Shown: one piece after another, positions 1 through 7,446 of the stretch
Position numbering within the stretch: position 1 is the first letter of the stretch
Layout of the letters: the number at the start of each line of letters is the position of its first letter
Origin: Aureibaculum algae
GTDB lineage: Bacteria; Bacteroidota; Bacteroidia; Flavobacteriales; Flavobacteriaceae
Length of the DNA: 64,000 bases
Reading direction: 5' to 3'
Assembly: GCF_006065315.1 (NCBI RefSeq)
Contig: NZ_CP040749.1
Location: 3,300,501 to 3,364,500, forward strand
Program-made: the position numbers and the translations under genes
Notes under the pieces: model-generated
Database searches by the model: none
What the model was told of the DNA's origin: nothing
The model's input: only the letters and a program-made list of their open reading frames with translations

Positions 1-789
1 TTTATCATCTTCGTTAGGACAAAGCTCAACGATATCAAAACCAACGACGTTTTTTTCTTTAAAAACTTGCTTTAAAAAATCTAATGTTTCGTACCATAAT
101 AATCCTCCTGGCTCTGGTGTACCAGTGCTTGGCATAATTGACGGATCAAAAGCATCTAAATCAAATGTAATAAAAACATTCTCAGTCATTAAATCTATTA
201 CATTTTCTACCCAATATTCATTAGTTACCATTTCATGGGCAAAAAATGTTTTCTCGGTATCCATAACCGTTTTCTCAAGAACATCCATACTACGGATTCC
301 AACTTGAATTAAGTTGGTATTTTGACTAGCTTCATAAACAGCACAAGCATGATTACATTTAGTACCTTCATACTCAGGTCTTAAATCGGCATGAGCGTCA
401 ATATGCAAAACAGTTAAGCTATTAAAACATTCGTTAAAAGCTCTAATTGTACCAATAGAAATAGAATGCTCACCACCAAAAATGGTTACGAATTTATTCT
501 TATTGATATACTTTTTAACAGTTTGGTGTACTTCTTCTACCATTGCTTCTGGCGAACTATCTTCTGTAACCGCCTCAGCTAAGAAAACACCTTGTTTGTA
601 AACTTCTGAATCTGTTTCAATATCGTACAGTTCCATGTTTTCTGATGCTTCTAAAAAAGCATCAGGACCTTTGTTTGCACCTTTTTGCCATGTGCTTGTT
701 CCATCATAAGGAACAGGAATTAATACCACTTGTGCTTTTTCAAGTTTTGAATATTCCTGTGGAATTCCAGCATACGTTTTGTTACTCAT
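1..789 (-). CDS. speB: Agmatinase (ureohydrolase family), C-terminus cut by window edge
   Basis: Hydrolyses agmatine to putrescine and urea, the step after arginine decarboxylation. The reading frame opens with ATG at 789 and runs off the left edge with no stop, giving 263 visible residues of a family usually about 300 long. Manganese-binding ureohydrolase motifs are visible: GGEHS near residue 100, DAHADLR near 128 and FDLDAFDP near 225. The start lies inside the end of speA (8-base overlap), so the two are almost certainly co-transcribed and translationally coupled as an arginine-to-putrescine operon. Arginase or formimidoylglutamase would share these motifs. The neighbouring decarboxylase is what favours agmatinase. 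Confidence 0.9.
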   Translation of the reverse strand, partial: MSNKTYAGIPQEYSKLEKAQVVLIPVPYDGTSTWQKGANKGPDAFLEASENMELYDIETDSEVYKQGVFLAEAVTEDSSPEAMVEEVHQTVKKYINKNKFVTIFGGEHSISIGTIRAFNECFNSLTVLHIDAHADLRPEYEGTKCNHACAVYEASQNTNLIQVGIRSMDVLEKTVMDTEKTFFAHEMVTNEYWVENVIDLMTENVFITFDLDAFDPSIMPSTGTPEPGGLLWYETLDFLKQVFKEKNVVGFDIVELCPNEDDK

Positions 790-2179
790 AATAGCCTAAA
801 ATTTTTAAAAAATCTGTGTGTGTTTGTTGTTGTGAAAATAATTTAGTTCTGATGTTCCCATCGCTGTCTTTATCAATTAATATATGTTTAGGTTGCGGAA
901 TTAAACAATGTTGTAATCCTCCAAAACCTCCTATTGATTGTTGGTATGCTCCCGTATTAAAAAAACCAATATATAACGGTTTATCATCTCTATACACAGG
1001 CATGTAAATAGCATTAATATGTTGTTCTGAATTGTAATAATCATCACTATCACAAGTTAATCCACCCAATAAAACCCTTTCATAATTAGAATTCCATCTG
1101 TTAATAGGTAACATTACAAAACGTTTATTTATGGCCCAAGAATCTGGTAACGTTGTGATAAATGAAGAATCAATCATATTCCAATTCTCTCTATCATTTT
1201 GTTTTTTCTGATACAATACTTTGTAAATAGCACCTCCACTCTCTCCTACGGTAAAACTTCCAAATTCTGTAAAGATATTAGGTACGTCAACTTCAGCTTC
1301 CTGACAGGTTAAATTAATTTGATTTACAATTTCATCAATCATATATTCATAATCAAAATCAAATGCTAGTGAGTTTTTAATTGGAAAGCCTCCACCTATA
1401 TTTAGACTGTCTAACGTTGGACAAATCTTTTTCAAGCTAACATAGACTTTCAAACATTTTAACAACTCATTCCAATAATAGGCATTGTCTCTAATACCTG
1501 TATTGATAAAAAAGTGAAGCATTTTTAACGATACCTTCGGATTGTCTTGTATTTGATTTTTGTAAAAAGGTACAATATTTTTATACCCAATACCCAATCT
1601 ACTTGTATAAAATTCAAATTTAGGCTCTTCTTCAGAAGCAATTCTAATACCCACTTTAAATTTACCGTCTATTTCTTCACTTAGTAAACTAATCTCCTCA
1701 TAATTATCAATAATAGGAATACAGTTTTCATGTCCACTATTAATTAATCTTGCAATATTTAATACGTATTGTTCACGTTTAAATCCGTTACAAAGGATGT
1801 AATCTGTGTCTTTGATCTTACCATTTTCTATTAATTTTTCAACAATATTAATATCAAAGGCAGAGGACGTCTCTATATGAATGTCGTTTTTTAAAGCTTC
1901 GTTCAGAACAAAATTAAAGTGCGAACTTTTTGTACAATAACAATAATGGTATTTACCTTTATAATTATGTTTTTCAAAGGCTTTTGCGAACCAACTTTTT
2001 GCGGTATTAATGTTCTCTGAAATTTTTGGTAAATAGCTGAATTTTAAAGGAGATCCGTACTCTTCTACCAATTTCATTAGATCGATATCATGAAAAAGTA
2101 ATTGGTCTTTATCTACTTTAAATTCTTGTTGAGGGAAATCAAATGTCTGATTTATTAAATCAATATATTTTGTATTCAT
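782..2179 (-). CDS. speA: Arginine decarboxylase, short fold-type III PLP enzyme
   Basis: Decarboxylates arginine to agmatine in the cytoplasm. The 465-residue protein has the alanine-racemase-like barrel of the ornithine/diaminopimelate/arginine decarboxylase superfamily. The PLP lysine is K84 in the context CYCTKSSHF, a glycine-rich phosphate loop reads GGGFP near residue 265, and the active-site CDSDD lies near 378. It is much shorter than the enterobacterial biosynthetic SpeA (about 650 residues). Substrate is inferred from the overlapping agmatinase gene; diaminopimelate or carboxynorspermidine decarboxylase are the alternatives. Transcription appears to start about 235 bases upstream, giving a long folded leader (see the RNA feature at 2191-2413). 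Confidence 0.85.
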   Translation of the reverse strand: MNTKYIDLINQTFDFPQQEFKVDKDQLLFHDIDLMKLVEEYGSPLKFSYLPKISENINTAKSWFAKAFEKHNYKGKYHYCYCTKSSHFNFVLNEALKNDIHIETSSAFDINIVEKLIENGKIKDTDYILCNGFKREQYVLNIARLINSGHENCIPIIDNYEEISLLSEEIDGKFKVGIRIASEEEPKFEFYTSRLGIGYKNIVPFYKNQIQDNPKVSLKMLHFFINTGIRDNAYYWNELLKCLKVYVSLKKICPTLDSLNIGGGFPIKNSLAFDFDYEYMIDEIVNQINLTCQEAEVDVPNIFTEFGSFTVGESGGAIYKVLYQKKQNDRENWNMIDSSFITTLPDSWAINKRFVMLPINRWNSNYERVLLGGLTCDSDDYYNSEQHINAIYMPVYRDDKPLYIGFFNTGAYQQSIGGFGGLQHCLIPQPKHILIDKDSDGNIRTKLFSQQQTHTDFLKILGYYE

Positions 2180-2190
2180 TCTTAATTTTA

Positions 2191-2413
2191 AATTTTTATA
2201 TTATTTATTCTTCAAGGTAAAAAAATAATATAAAAATTAAACAAGAATATACATATAGCCTTTCGCTAAGCGAATAAACTTCAGATTATTAAATCCGAGA
2301 TAGGAAGAAGAAACCATAATTTTTTCGTCGTACAAACGTTGCACATTACAATCTAACTTCTTCAAACATAGATTGTAATCGAAAAATGGAAAACTGATCA
2401 CTTAGTTTTTATA
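2191..2413 (-). ncRNA. Structured 5' leader of speA, candidate cis-regulatory RNA
   Basis: Read on the minus strand, the leader contains five hairpins in a row. H1: 11-bp perfect stem, 2345-2355 with 2369-2379, 13-base loop. H2: 6 bp with one G-U, 2330-2335 with 2339-2344, directly abutting H1. H3: 6 bp with one G-U, 2282-2287 with 2292-2297, loop of 4. H4: 5 bp, 2262-2274. H5: 15-bp A/U-only perfect stem, 2191-2205 with 2224-2238, ending 11 bases before the speA start codon. The H1 loop carries GAAGAAG (2357-2363), which is complementary over 7 bases to CUUCUUC at 2304-2310 after H2, the geometry of a pseudoknot. H5 would mask the A/U-rich region needed for Bacteroidota translation initiation. 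The ligand is unknown; polyamine or arginine is a guess from the gene controlled. Confidence 0.6.
2237..2401 (-). CDS. Possible 54-residue ORF inside the speA leader (doubtful)
   Basis: An open frame starts with GTG at 2401 and stops with TAA at 2237, covering exactly the region of hairpins H1 to H4. An in-frame ATG at 2317 would give a 26-residue version. The predicted peptide has no signal sequence or motif I recognise. About 37 percent of its codons end in G or C, more than the neighbouring genes appear to use, and the same bases form perfect stems, so I favour structured RNA over protein. It could still be a regulatory leader peptide like the one upstream of enterobacterial speF. Two further mini-ORFs in other frames (2346-2369 and 2281-2346, joined by TAATG) are probably chance. 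Confidence 0.2.
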   Translation of the reverse strand: MISFPFFDYNLCLKKLDCNVQRLYDEKIMVSSSYLGFNNLKFIRLAKGYMYILV

Positions 2414-2419
2414 GTACAG

Positions 2420-2451
2420 CAAATGTAGAAAAAAAATGAAATAATTGACAA
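2420..2451 (-). promoter_or_regulatory. Bacteroidota-type promoter for speA-speB
   Basis: On the minus strand there is a -33 TTG (2449-2451) and a -7 TACATTTG (2420-2427) separated by 21 bases. This matches the TTG-N19/21-TAnnTTTG consensus and predicts a start near 2413, hence a leader of about 235 bases before speA. Confidence 0.6.
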
Positions 2452-2471
2452 AAAAATATTTTATTTTAATA

Positions 2472-3119
2472 TTAATTATTCTCGAGCTTATTTTTGAACA
2501 CAAACATCAGTATTATGGGAATTGCAAGGACAATTGTAATCATCTTGTTTTGCATAAAAACCTCTGGAAATAAAGCCAATGTTAGTACAAATCCTCCCAC
2601 GGCTCCACCTAAATGTGCACTATGCCCGGTATTACCCAATTGTTTTTTCATACCATACATAGAATACAGTAAATACCCTACACCAAATACATATCCTGGA
2701 ATATCAAAAAACGGGAAGAAAATAAAAGTCAACCTCATATCAGGATTTAACATAATACCTGCGTAAATAATACCCATAACCGCTCCAGAAGCACCAACAG
2801 CACTATAATAAGGATCTTTTTTATGAAAACTCAAGGCTAAAGTACTACCTGCCAACAAACTCCCTAAATAAATAATTACAAATTTAAAAACTCCTAATTG
2901 ATCAATTACAGGATCAGCAAAAATATATAAAGCAAACATGTTAAAAAACAAATGAGCTTGATCTACATGCAAGAACCCTGAAGTAAACATACGCACCTGC
3001 TCACCATTTAAAATGGGACCAATTTGAAATTTATATCGTTCAAAAAAAGATCTATCAGAAAATCCTTTTAAAGAAATTAATACATTTATGACAATTAATG
3101 CGACTACGGCGTAATTCAT
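2472..3119 (-). CDS. Rhomboid family intramembrane serine protease
   Basis: A 215-residue integral membrane protein with about six hydrophobic segments. The catalytic serine sits in VGASGAVMG (S111) and the histidine in SAHLGGAVGG (H169), the Ser-His dyad of rhomboids. The HLFFNMFALY stretch near residue 57 matches the oxyanion-side histidine and asparagine of the family. It would cleave membrane proteins within the bilayer; the substrate cannot be told from sequence. The gene is transcribed away from the acyltransferase at 3291, and a -7-like TATCTTTG (3138-3145, minus) lies about 20 bases before the start. Confidence 0.9.
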   Translation of the reverse strand: MNYAVVALIVINVLISLKGFSDRSFFERYKFQIGPILNGEQVRMFTSGFLHVDQAHLFFNMFALYIFADPVIDQLGVFKFVIIYLGSLLAGSTLALSFHKKDPYYSAVGASGAVMGIIYAGIMLNPDMRLTFIFFPFFDIPGYVFGVGYLLYSMYGMKKQLGNTGHSAHLGGAVGGFVLTLALFPEVFMQNKMITIVLAIPIILMFVFKNKLENN

Positions 3120-3137
3120 TTGTACTTATAATTTGTT

Positions 3138-3145
3138 CAAAGATA
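3138..3145 (-). promoter_or_regulatory. -7 box TATCTTTG for the rhomboid gene
   Basis: Perfect TAnnTTTG on the minus strand, 19 bases before the rhomboid ATG. The nearest TTG (3168-3170) is 22 bases away, slightly long, so only the -7 element is well supported. Confidence 0.4.
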
Positions 3146-3187
3146 AATTATATAACGATATTTGTCGCAAAATAAATTTGATAATTT

Positions 3188-3195
3188 TATTTTTG
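3188..3195 (+). promoter_or_regulatory. -7 box TATTTTTG upstream of the acyltransferase gene
   Basis: Matches TAnnTTTG. The best TTG upstream (3162-3164) is 23 bases away, so the match is partial. Use of this box would give a leader of about 90 bases carrying the two hairpins at 3225-3271. Confidence 0.35.
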
Positions 3196-3224
3196 CTTCA
3201 CCCGCAATTACTTAAATAATTGTG

Positions 3225-3271
3225 ACCACGCTATGAGCGTGGTAAATAGGAAACGTCGATGCAGTCATCGA
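3225..3271 (+). ncRNA. Twin hairpins in the acyltransferase leader
   Basis: First hairpin ACCACGC/GCGTGGT (3225-3231 with 3237-3243, loop of 5). Second hairpin TCGATG/CATCGA (3256-3261 with 3266-3271, loop of 4). They are GC-rich islands in an AT-rich spacer, separated by 12 bases, and end 19 bases before the ATG at 3291. There is no U-run, so they do not look like a terminator. They could be a cis-regulatory RNA, an operator pair, or a small RNA of either strand. I do not recognise a known family. Confidence 0.35.
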
Positions 3272-3290
3272 AGAATTATTTATATTGATT

Positions 3291-4190
3291 ATGCAATTGT
3301 TAAGTTATATTCTTGTCTATCCTTTTATATGGCTCTTGTCTATACTACCTTTCAGAGTGTTACATTTTATTTCTGATGCATTCTATTATTTACTTTACTA
3401 TATCATTGGATATCGAAAAAAAGTTGTTTTCGACAATTTACAATTAGTTTTTCCGGAAAAGTCTGATGAAGAAATTACGCGTATTGCCAAAAAATCTTAC
3501 AGACATTTTGTAGATGTTTTTGTTGAAATCATAAAACTGTTTACAATTTCGAAAAAACAATTGGCAAAAAGATATAAAATTGGCAATATTGATGTACTGA
3601 AAAAACTTGAAAAACAGAATAAAAGTACCCTTTTAATGGGTGGACATTACGCCAATTGGGAATGGATCTTTTTATTGAATACGCAAGTTAGTTTTAATGG
3701 CTATGCTGTTTACAAAAAGATAAATAATAAATACTTCGATAAAAAAATAATAGAAACCAGAGGTCGATTTAATACCAACTTGGTCAACACAAAAAAAATC
3801 TTTTCTGTGATGAATAAAAACACCGAAGAGAATAGATTATCTCTTTATGGTTTTTTAGGTGATCAATCGCCGCAAGTTACAAAAGCACATTATTGGTCGC
3901 ACTTTTTGGGTGTAGACAACTTACCTATACACACGGGTGCTGAGCACTTGGCAAAAAAATATGATCTTCCTGTGGTATTTTTTAAAACCAAACGTGTAAA
4001 ACGTGGGTATTATGAGGTTAATTTTGAATTGATTACTGATGAACCACAATCCTTTAAAGATTATGATATCACAGATATTTACTTAAGAAAAGTGGAAGAA
4101 GAAATAAAAGAAGCCCCTGAATATTATTTTTGGACGCATAAGCGATTTAAACATCGAGGCAAGAATTTGTTAAAAAAGAATCAGGACTAA
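3291..4190 (+). CDS. Lysophospholipid / lipid A acyltransferase (LpxL/HtrB-like)
   Basis: Likely transfers a secondary acyl chain to lipid A or a related lipid at the inner membrane. The catalytic HX4E motif is present as GGHYANWEW (H119, E124), and the N-terminus has a hydrophobic anchor (about residues 1-40). An upstream in-frame TTG at 3285 only adds two residues; I chose the ATG at 3291, giving 299 residues, the usual family size. The gene is monocistronic and converges with the aminotransferase gene at 4286. Lipid A modification is inferred from family; some Bacteroidota members of this family act on other lipids such as aminolipids. Confidence 0.8.
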   Translation: MQLLSYILVYPFIWLLSILPFRVLHFISDAFYYLLYYIIGYRKKVVFDNLQLVFPEKSDEEITRIAKKSYRHFVDVFVEIIKLFTISKKQLAKRYKIGNIDVLKKLEKQNKSTLLMGGHYANWEWIFLLNTQVSFNGYAVYKKINNKYFDKKIIETRGRFNTNLVNTKKIFSVMNKNTEENRLSLYGFLGDQSPQVTKAHYWSHFLGVDNLPIHTGAEHLAKKYDLPVVFFKTKRVKRGYYEVNFELITDEPQSFKDYDITDIYLRKVEEEIKEAPEYYFWTHKRFKHRGKNLLKKNQD

Positions 4191-4245
4191 AAAAAGTCTT
4201 GAGTCTGCCGTTGTAACTACAAACAAGCATCTGAAAATATTAAAT

Positions 4246-4274
4246 AGACACCCCAAAAGTAACCTCTAGGGGCC
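4246..4274. repeat. Degenerate copy of a dispersed CACCCC...AGGGG element
   Basis: Resembles the better copies at 15561 and 31709: a GACACCCC block followed about 14 bases later by CTAGGGGCC. It lies between the convergent ends of the acyltransferase and aminotransferase genes. Similarity is partial, so this copy is tentative. Confidence 0.3.
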
Positions 4275-4285
4275 AATTACATCTA

Positions 4286-5764
4286 TTAAACTTCAAACCA
4301 TTTCTCTACCAACTGCTTTTCATATTGGTCACTCCCGATAAATTCAAATTCATTGGAAACGGCATTGTAATTATAATCATTTTTCCATTCATTAAAATAA
4401 AGACATAATTCCTTGATGCTTTCACAAACGTAATTAACCTCTTCATTTGTAATGGTTGGGTGTATTGACATTCTAATCCATCCCGGACGTTCAATTAAAC
4501 AGCCTTCTTCAATTTTCGCTTTATACTGTTCAGAAGTTGGCAAATCTATATGTAATAAAATATGACCATAAGTACCCGCACAAGAACAACCACCTCTGGT
4601 TTGAATTCCAAATTTATCATTTAACAACTTAACACCAAGGTTATAATGTAAATCGTCTATAAAAAAAGAAAAAATACCCAATCTATCTTCATGTTCTGCT
4701 GCCAATACATGTAAGTTATCTAACTCTTTTAGTTTTTCAAAAACTATTTCATTAATCTCATGCTCACGAGCTAATATTTTTTCAGAGCTCATTTTTTCTT
4801 TTAACTGAATAGACAATGCTATTCTTATCGTTTGCAAAAAACCAGGAGTTCCTCCATCTTCTCTTAATTCAATATCTTCAATATACCTATGGTCTCCCCA
4901 CGGGTTGGTATAAGTAACTGTACCTCCACCAGGGTTATCAGGTACCGTATTGTGATACAATTCATCACAAAAAATTAACACTCCAGAAGTACCCGGACCA
5001 CCTAAAAATTTGTGTGGTGAAAAAAGTACTGCATCTAACTTTTCAGCTTCATCTTCAGGGTGCATATTTATAGGCACATAAGGAGCAGAACAAGCAAAAT
5101 CGACAAAACAATAACCTCCATAAGCATGAATAATTTTTGCCATTCTATGATAATCTGTTCTAATTCCAGTAACATTAGAACATGCCGTAATTGACGCTAT
5201 TTTAATTTTTCTATCCTTGTATTTTTCCAATAATTTTTCGAAGCTTTTAAAACAAACCAATCCTTTTTCTTCACAAGGGATAACCTCAACATCTGCAATG
5301 GTTTCCAACCAAGAAGTATGGTTAGAGTGATGTTCCATATGCGTTATAAAAACAATAGGTTTTAAATCTTCAGGTACGTTGGTAAAATCACGCATACTTT
5401 CTGGAACACGCAATCCTAAAATACGTTGAAATTTATTAATTACACCTGTCATTCCTGTTCCCGATGTAATTAAACAATCCGTATTCTTGGCATTAACATG
5501 TTGCTTAATAATATCTCGAGCTTTGTGATATGCATGTGTCATGGCAGAACCTGTAATTGAAGTTTCCGTATGTGTATTGGCCACAAAGGGACCAAAATCA
5601 TTCATTATTTTTTCTTCAATAGGTCTATATAATCTACCACTGGCGGTCCAGTCTGTATAAATAACTTTCTTTTTACCATACGGAGATTCAAAGTATTGTT
5701 CTACTCCAATAATATGTTTTCTGAACTGTTGAAAATAAGACTCTAAAGAAGATTTATTACTCAT
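4286..5764 (-). CDS. Class V aminotransferase (cysteine desulfurase-like)
   Basis: PLP enzyme of the aminotransferase class V fold (492 residues from the ATG at 5764). The TTG-initiated extension to 5800 adds a poor N-terminus and is rejected. The PLP-binding lysine is in FSPHKFLGGPGTSG near residue 255. HMEHHSNHTSW near 150 matches the PLP-stacking histidine region of SufS/Csd proteins, and GGCSCAGTYGH near 385 places two cysteines where the SufS catalytic loop lies. It may release sulfur from cysteine or act as a lyase on a related substrate. No suf or isc gene is adjacent, so a dedicated Fe-S role is not supported by context. Confidence 0.75.
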   Translation of the reverse strand: MSNKSSLESYFQQFRKHIIGVEQYFESPYGKKKVIYTDWTASGRLYRPIEEKIMNDFGPFVANTHTETSITGSAMTHAYHKARDIIKQHVNAKNTDCLITSGTGMTGVINKFQRILGLRVPESMRDFTNVPEDLKPIVFITHMEHHSNHTSWLETIADVEVIPCEEKGLVCFKSFEKLLEKYKDRKIKIASITACSNVTGIRTDYHRMAKIIHAYGGYCFVDFACSAPYVPINMHPEDEAEKLDAVLFSPHKFLGGPGTSGVLIFCDELYHNTVPDNPGGGTVTYTNPWGDHRYIEDIELREDGGTPGFLQTIRIALSIQLKEKMSSEKILAREHEINEIVFEKLKELDNLHVLAAEHEDRLGIFSFFIDDLHYNLGVKLLNDKFGIQTRGGCSCAGTYGHILLHIDLPTSEQYKAKIEEGCLIERPGWIRMSIHPTITNEEVNYVCESIKELCLYFNEWKNDYNYNAVSNEFEFIGSDQYEKQLVEKWFEV

Positions 5765-5805
5765 TGGATTACATTTAATTTTAGTGTTTATTATAATCAA
5801 TTAAA

Positions 5806-5880
5806 AAACACCCCTATTTAGCTTCGCTGGTATCTTCAAAACAAAATATATTTTGTTTCTCGATAATCCCCAAGGGGACA
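5806..5880. repeat. Split copy of the dispersed CACCCCTA...CCCCAAGGGGAC element with palindromic insert
   Basis: The left block AACACCCCTA (5808-5817) and right block ATCCCCAAGGGGAC (5866-5879) match the continuous copy at 15561-15592 but are separated by about 48 extra bases. The extra segment contains a perfect 20-base palindrome at 5839-5858 (AAACAAAATA and its reverse complement). It lies between glmM and the aminotransferase gene, both read leftward. Confidence 0.45.
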
Positions 5881-5950
5881 ATACTCATGAAAATTATTTT
5901 AATCAAAGATGGTTAATCGCATTTTTACGCTTCAATCCTCTTTTGTAAAC

Positions 5951-7342
5951 TTATATTCCAGCAATCGTTGCTATTTCGTCCATAATTCTCTTTGCCAATT
6001 GATCTGCATTAGCTTGCGAGCCACTTTCTGTATATACTCTAATGATAGGCTCTGTATTAGACTTTCTCAGATGCACCCATTCGTCAGCAAAATCAATTTT
6101 CACTCCATCTATCGTATTTACATCTTCATCTTTATATTTATCAGCCATTTGAGCTAGAATAGCATCAACATCTAATTGAGGAGTAAGTTGTATTTTATTT
6201 TTACTCATAAAATAACTCGGGTAACTTTCTCTTAAGGCTTTACAACTCATTTTTGATTTCGCTAAATGCGATAAGAATAAGGCTACTCCAACCAATGAAT
6301 CTCTACCATAATGAGATGCAGGGTAAATTATTCCTCCATTACCTTCACCTCCAATAATAGCATTGGTATCTTTCATTAATTCAACTACATTTACTTCACC
6401 AACCGCACTTGCTTTATAAGTGCCACCGTGTTTTTCAGTGACATCACGTAAGGCTCTTGATGAGGATAGGTTTGACACTGTATTTCCTTTTGCCAATCCT
6501 AAAACATAATCTGCACAAGCTACCAATGTATATTCTTCACCAAACATAGACCCATCTTCACAAACCAAAGCTAATCTATCTACATCAGGATCTACAACGA
6601 TTCCTAAATGGGCATTTTCTTTAACTACTAATTCTGATATATCAACTAAATGTGCAGGTAATGGCTCTGGGTTATGAGGAAACTGTCCGTTAGGTTCACA
6701 GTATAACTTTACACATTCTACTCCTAGCCTTTCCAATAAATTAGGAATTACAATTCCTCCCGTAGAATTAACAGCATCAACAACTACTTTAAATTTTGCA
6801 TTTTTAATAGCATCAACATCAACAAATTCGAGTTTTAATACCTCATCAATATGTTTATCCATATAACCAGACAACTTCGTATACGTACCTAAATCATCTA
6901 CTTCAGCAAACGTATACCCATCAGAATCTGCAATATTTAAAATTTCAGCACCATCGGCAGCATTTAAAAATTCGCCTTTCTCATTTAATAATTTTAAAGC
7001 GTTCCATTGTTTTGGATTGTGAGAAGCCGTTAAGATAATTCCTCCATTTGCTTTTTCAAGCGGAACAGCAACCTCTACAGTAGGTGTTGTTGATAAACCT
7101 AAATCTATCACATTAATTCCCATTCCCACCAAAGTGTTCGCAACTAAACTACTTACCATTTTACCTGAAATACGGGCATCTCTACCCACTACAACGGTCA
7201 AGTTTTTCGAATTATTATTTCTCTTTATTAACCAACTACCATATGATGCCGCAAATTTTACAGCGTCAACTGGTGTTAAATTATCATTTACTGTACCTCC
7301 AATAGTACCTCTAATTCCTGAAATTGATTTTATTAAACTCAC
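5951..7342 (-). CDS. glmM: Phosphoglucosamine mutase
   Basis: Interconverts glucosamine-6-phosphate and glucosamine-1-phosphate, feeding UDP-GlcNAc for peptidoglycan and lipid A. The 463-residue protein shows the alpha-D-phosphohexomutase signature: phosphoserine loop TASHNPKQWNALK near residue 105, Mg-binding DPDVDRLAL near 245, sugar-binding GEGNGGIIYP near 330 and phosphate-binding RKSNTEPIIRVYTE near 430. The start is GTG at 7342; the following residues (SLIKSISGIRG) are the expected family N-terminus. In Bacteroidota this subfamily is usually annotated GlmM, but phosphomannomutase activity cannot be excluded. Confidence 0.88.
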   Translation of the reverse strand: MSLIKSISGIRGTIGGTVNDNLTPVDAVKFAASYGSWLIKRNNNSKNLTVVVGRDARISGKMVSSLVANTLVGMGINVIDLGLSTTPTVEVAVPLEKANGGIILTASHNPKQWNALKLLNEKGEFLNAADGAEILNIADSDGYTFAEVDDLGTYTKLSGYMDKHIDEVLKLEFVDVDAIKNAKFKVVVDAVNSTGGIVIPNLLERLGVECVKLYCEPNGQFPHNPEPLPAHLVDISELVVKENAHLGIVVDPDVDRLALVCEDGSMFGEEYTLVACADYVLGLAKGNTVSNLSSSRALRDVTEKHGGTYKASAVGEVNVVELMKDTNAIIGGEGNGGIIYPASHYGRDSLVGVALFLSHLAKSKMSCKALRESYPSYFMSKNKIQLTPQLDVDAILAQMADKYKDEDVNTIDGVKIDFADEWVHLRKSNTEPIIRVYTESGSQANADQLAKRIMDEIATIAGI

Positions 7343-7363
7343 AAGCTATTTTTTTGATTTTGA

Positions 7364-7371
7364 CAAAGATA
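7364..7371 (-). promoter_or_regulatory. -7 box TATCTTTG for glmM
   Basis: Perfect TAnnTTTG on the minus strand, 22 bases before the glmM GTG start. No TTG is seen at the expected -33 distance. Confidence 0.35.
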
Positions 7372-7446
7372 ATGGAAATTGAAACATTCGTGAATAAAAG
7401 ATATAAAATGTTAATTTTATAACGGAAGTGATACTAGAGAAGATAT

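Noticed and set aside
2281..2369. Two mini-ORFs in the speA leader joined by TAATG (7 and 21 codons)
   Set aside because: They lie in other frames over the hairpins and are too short to distinguish from chance. The RNA structure explains the region better.
5765..5800. TTG-initiated extension of the class V aminotransferase
   Set aside because: The added residues are poor and the ATG at 5764 gives a normal N-terminus.
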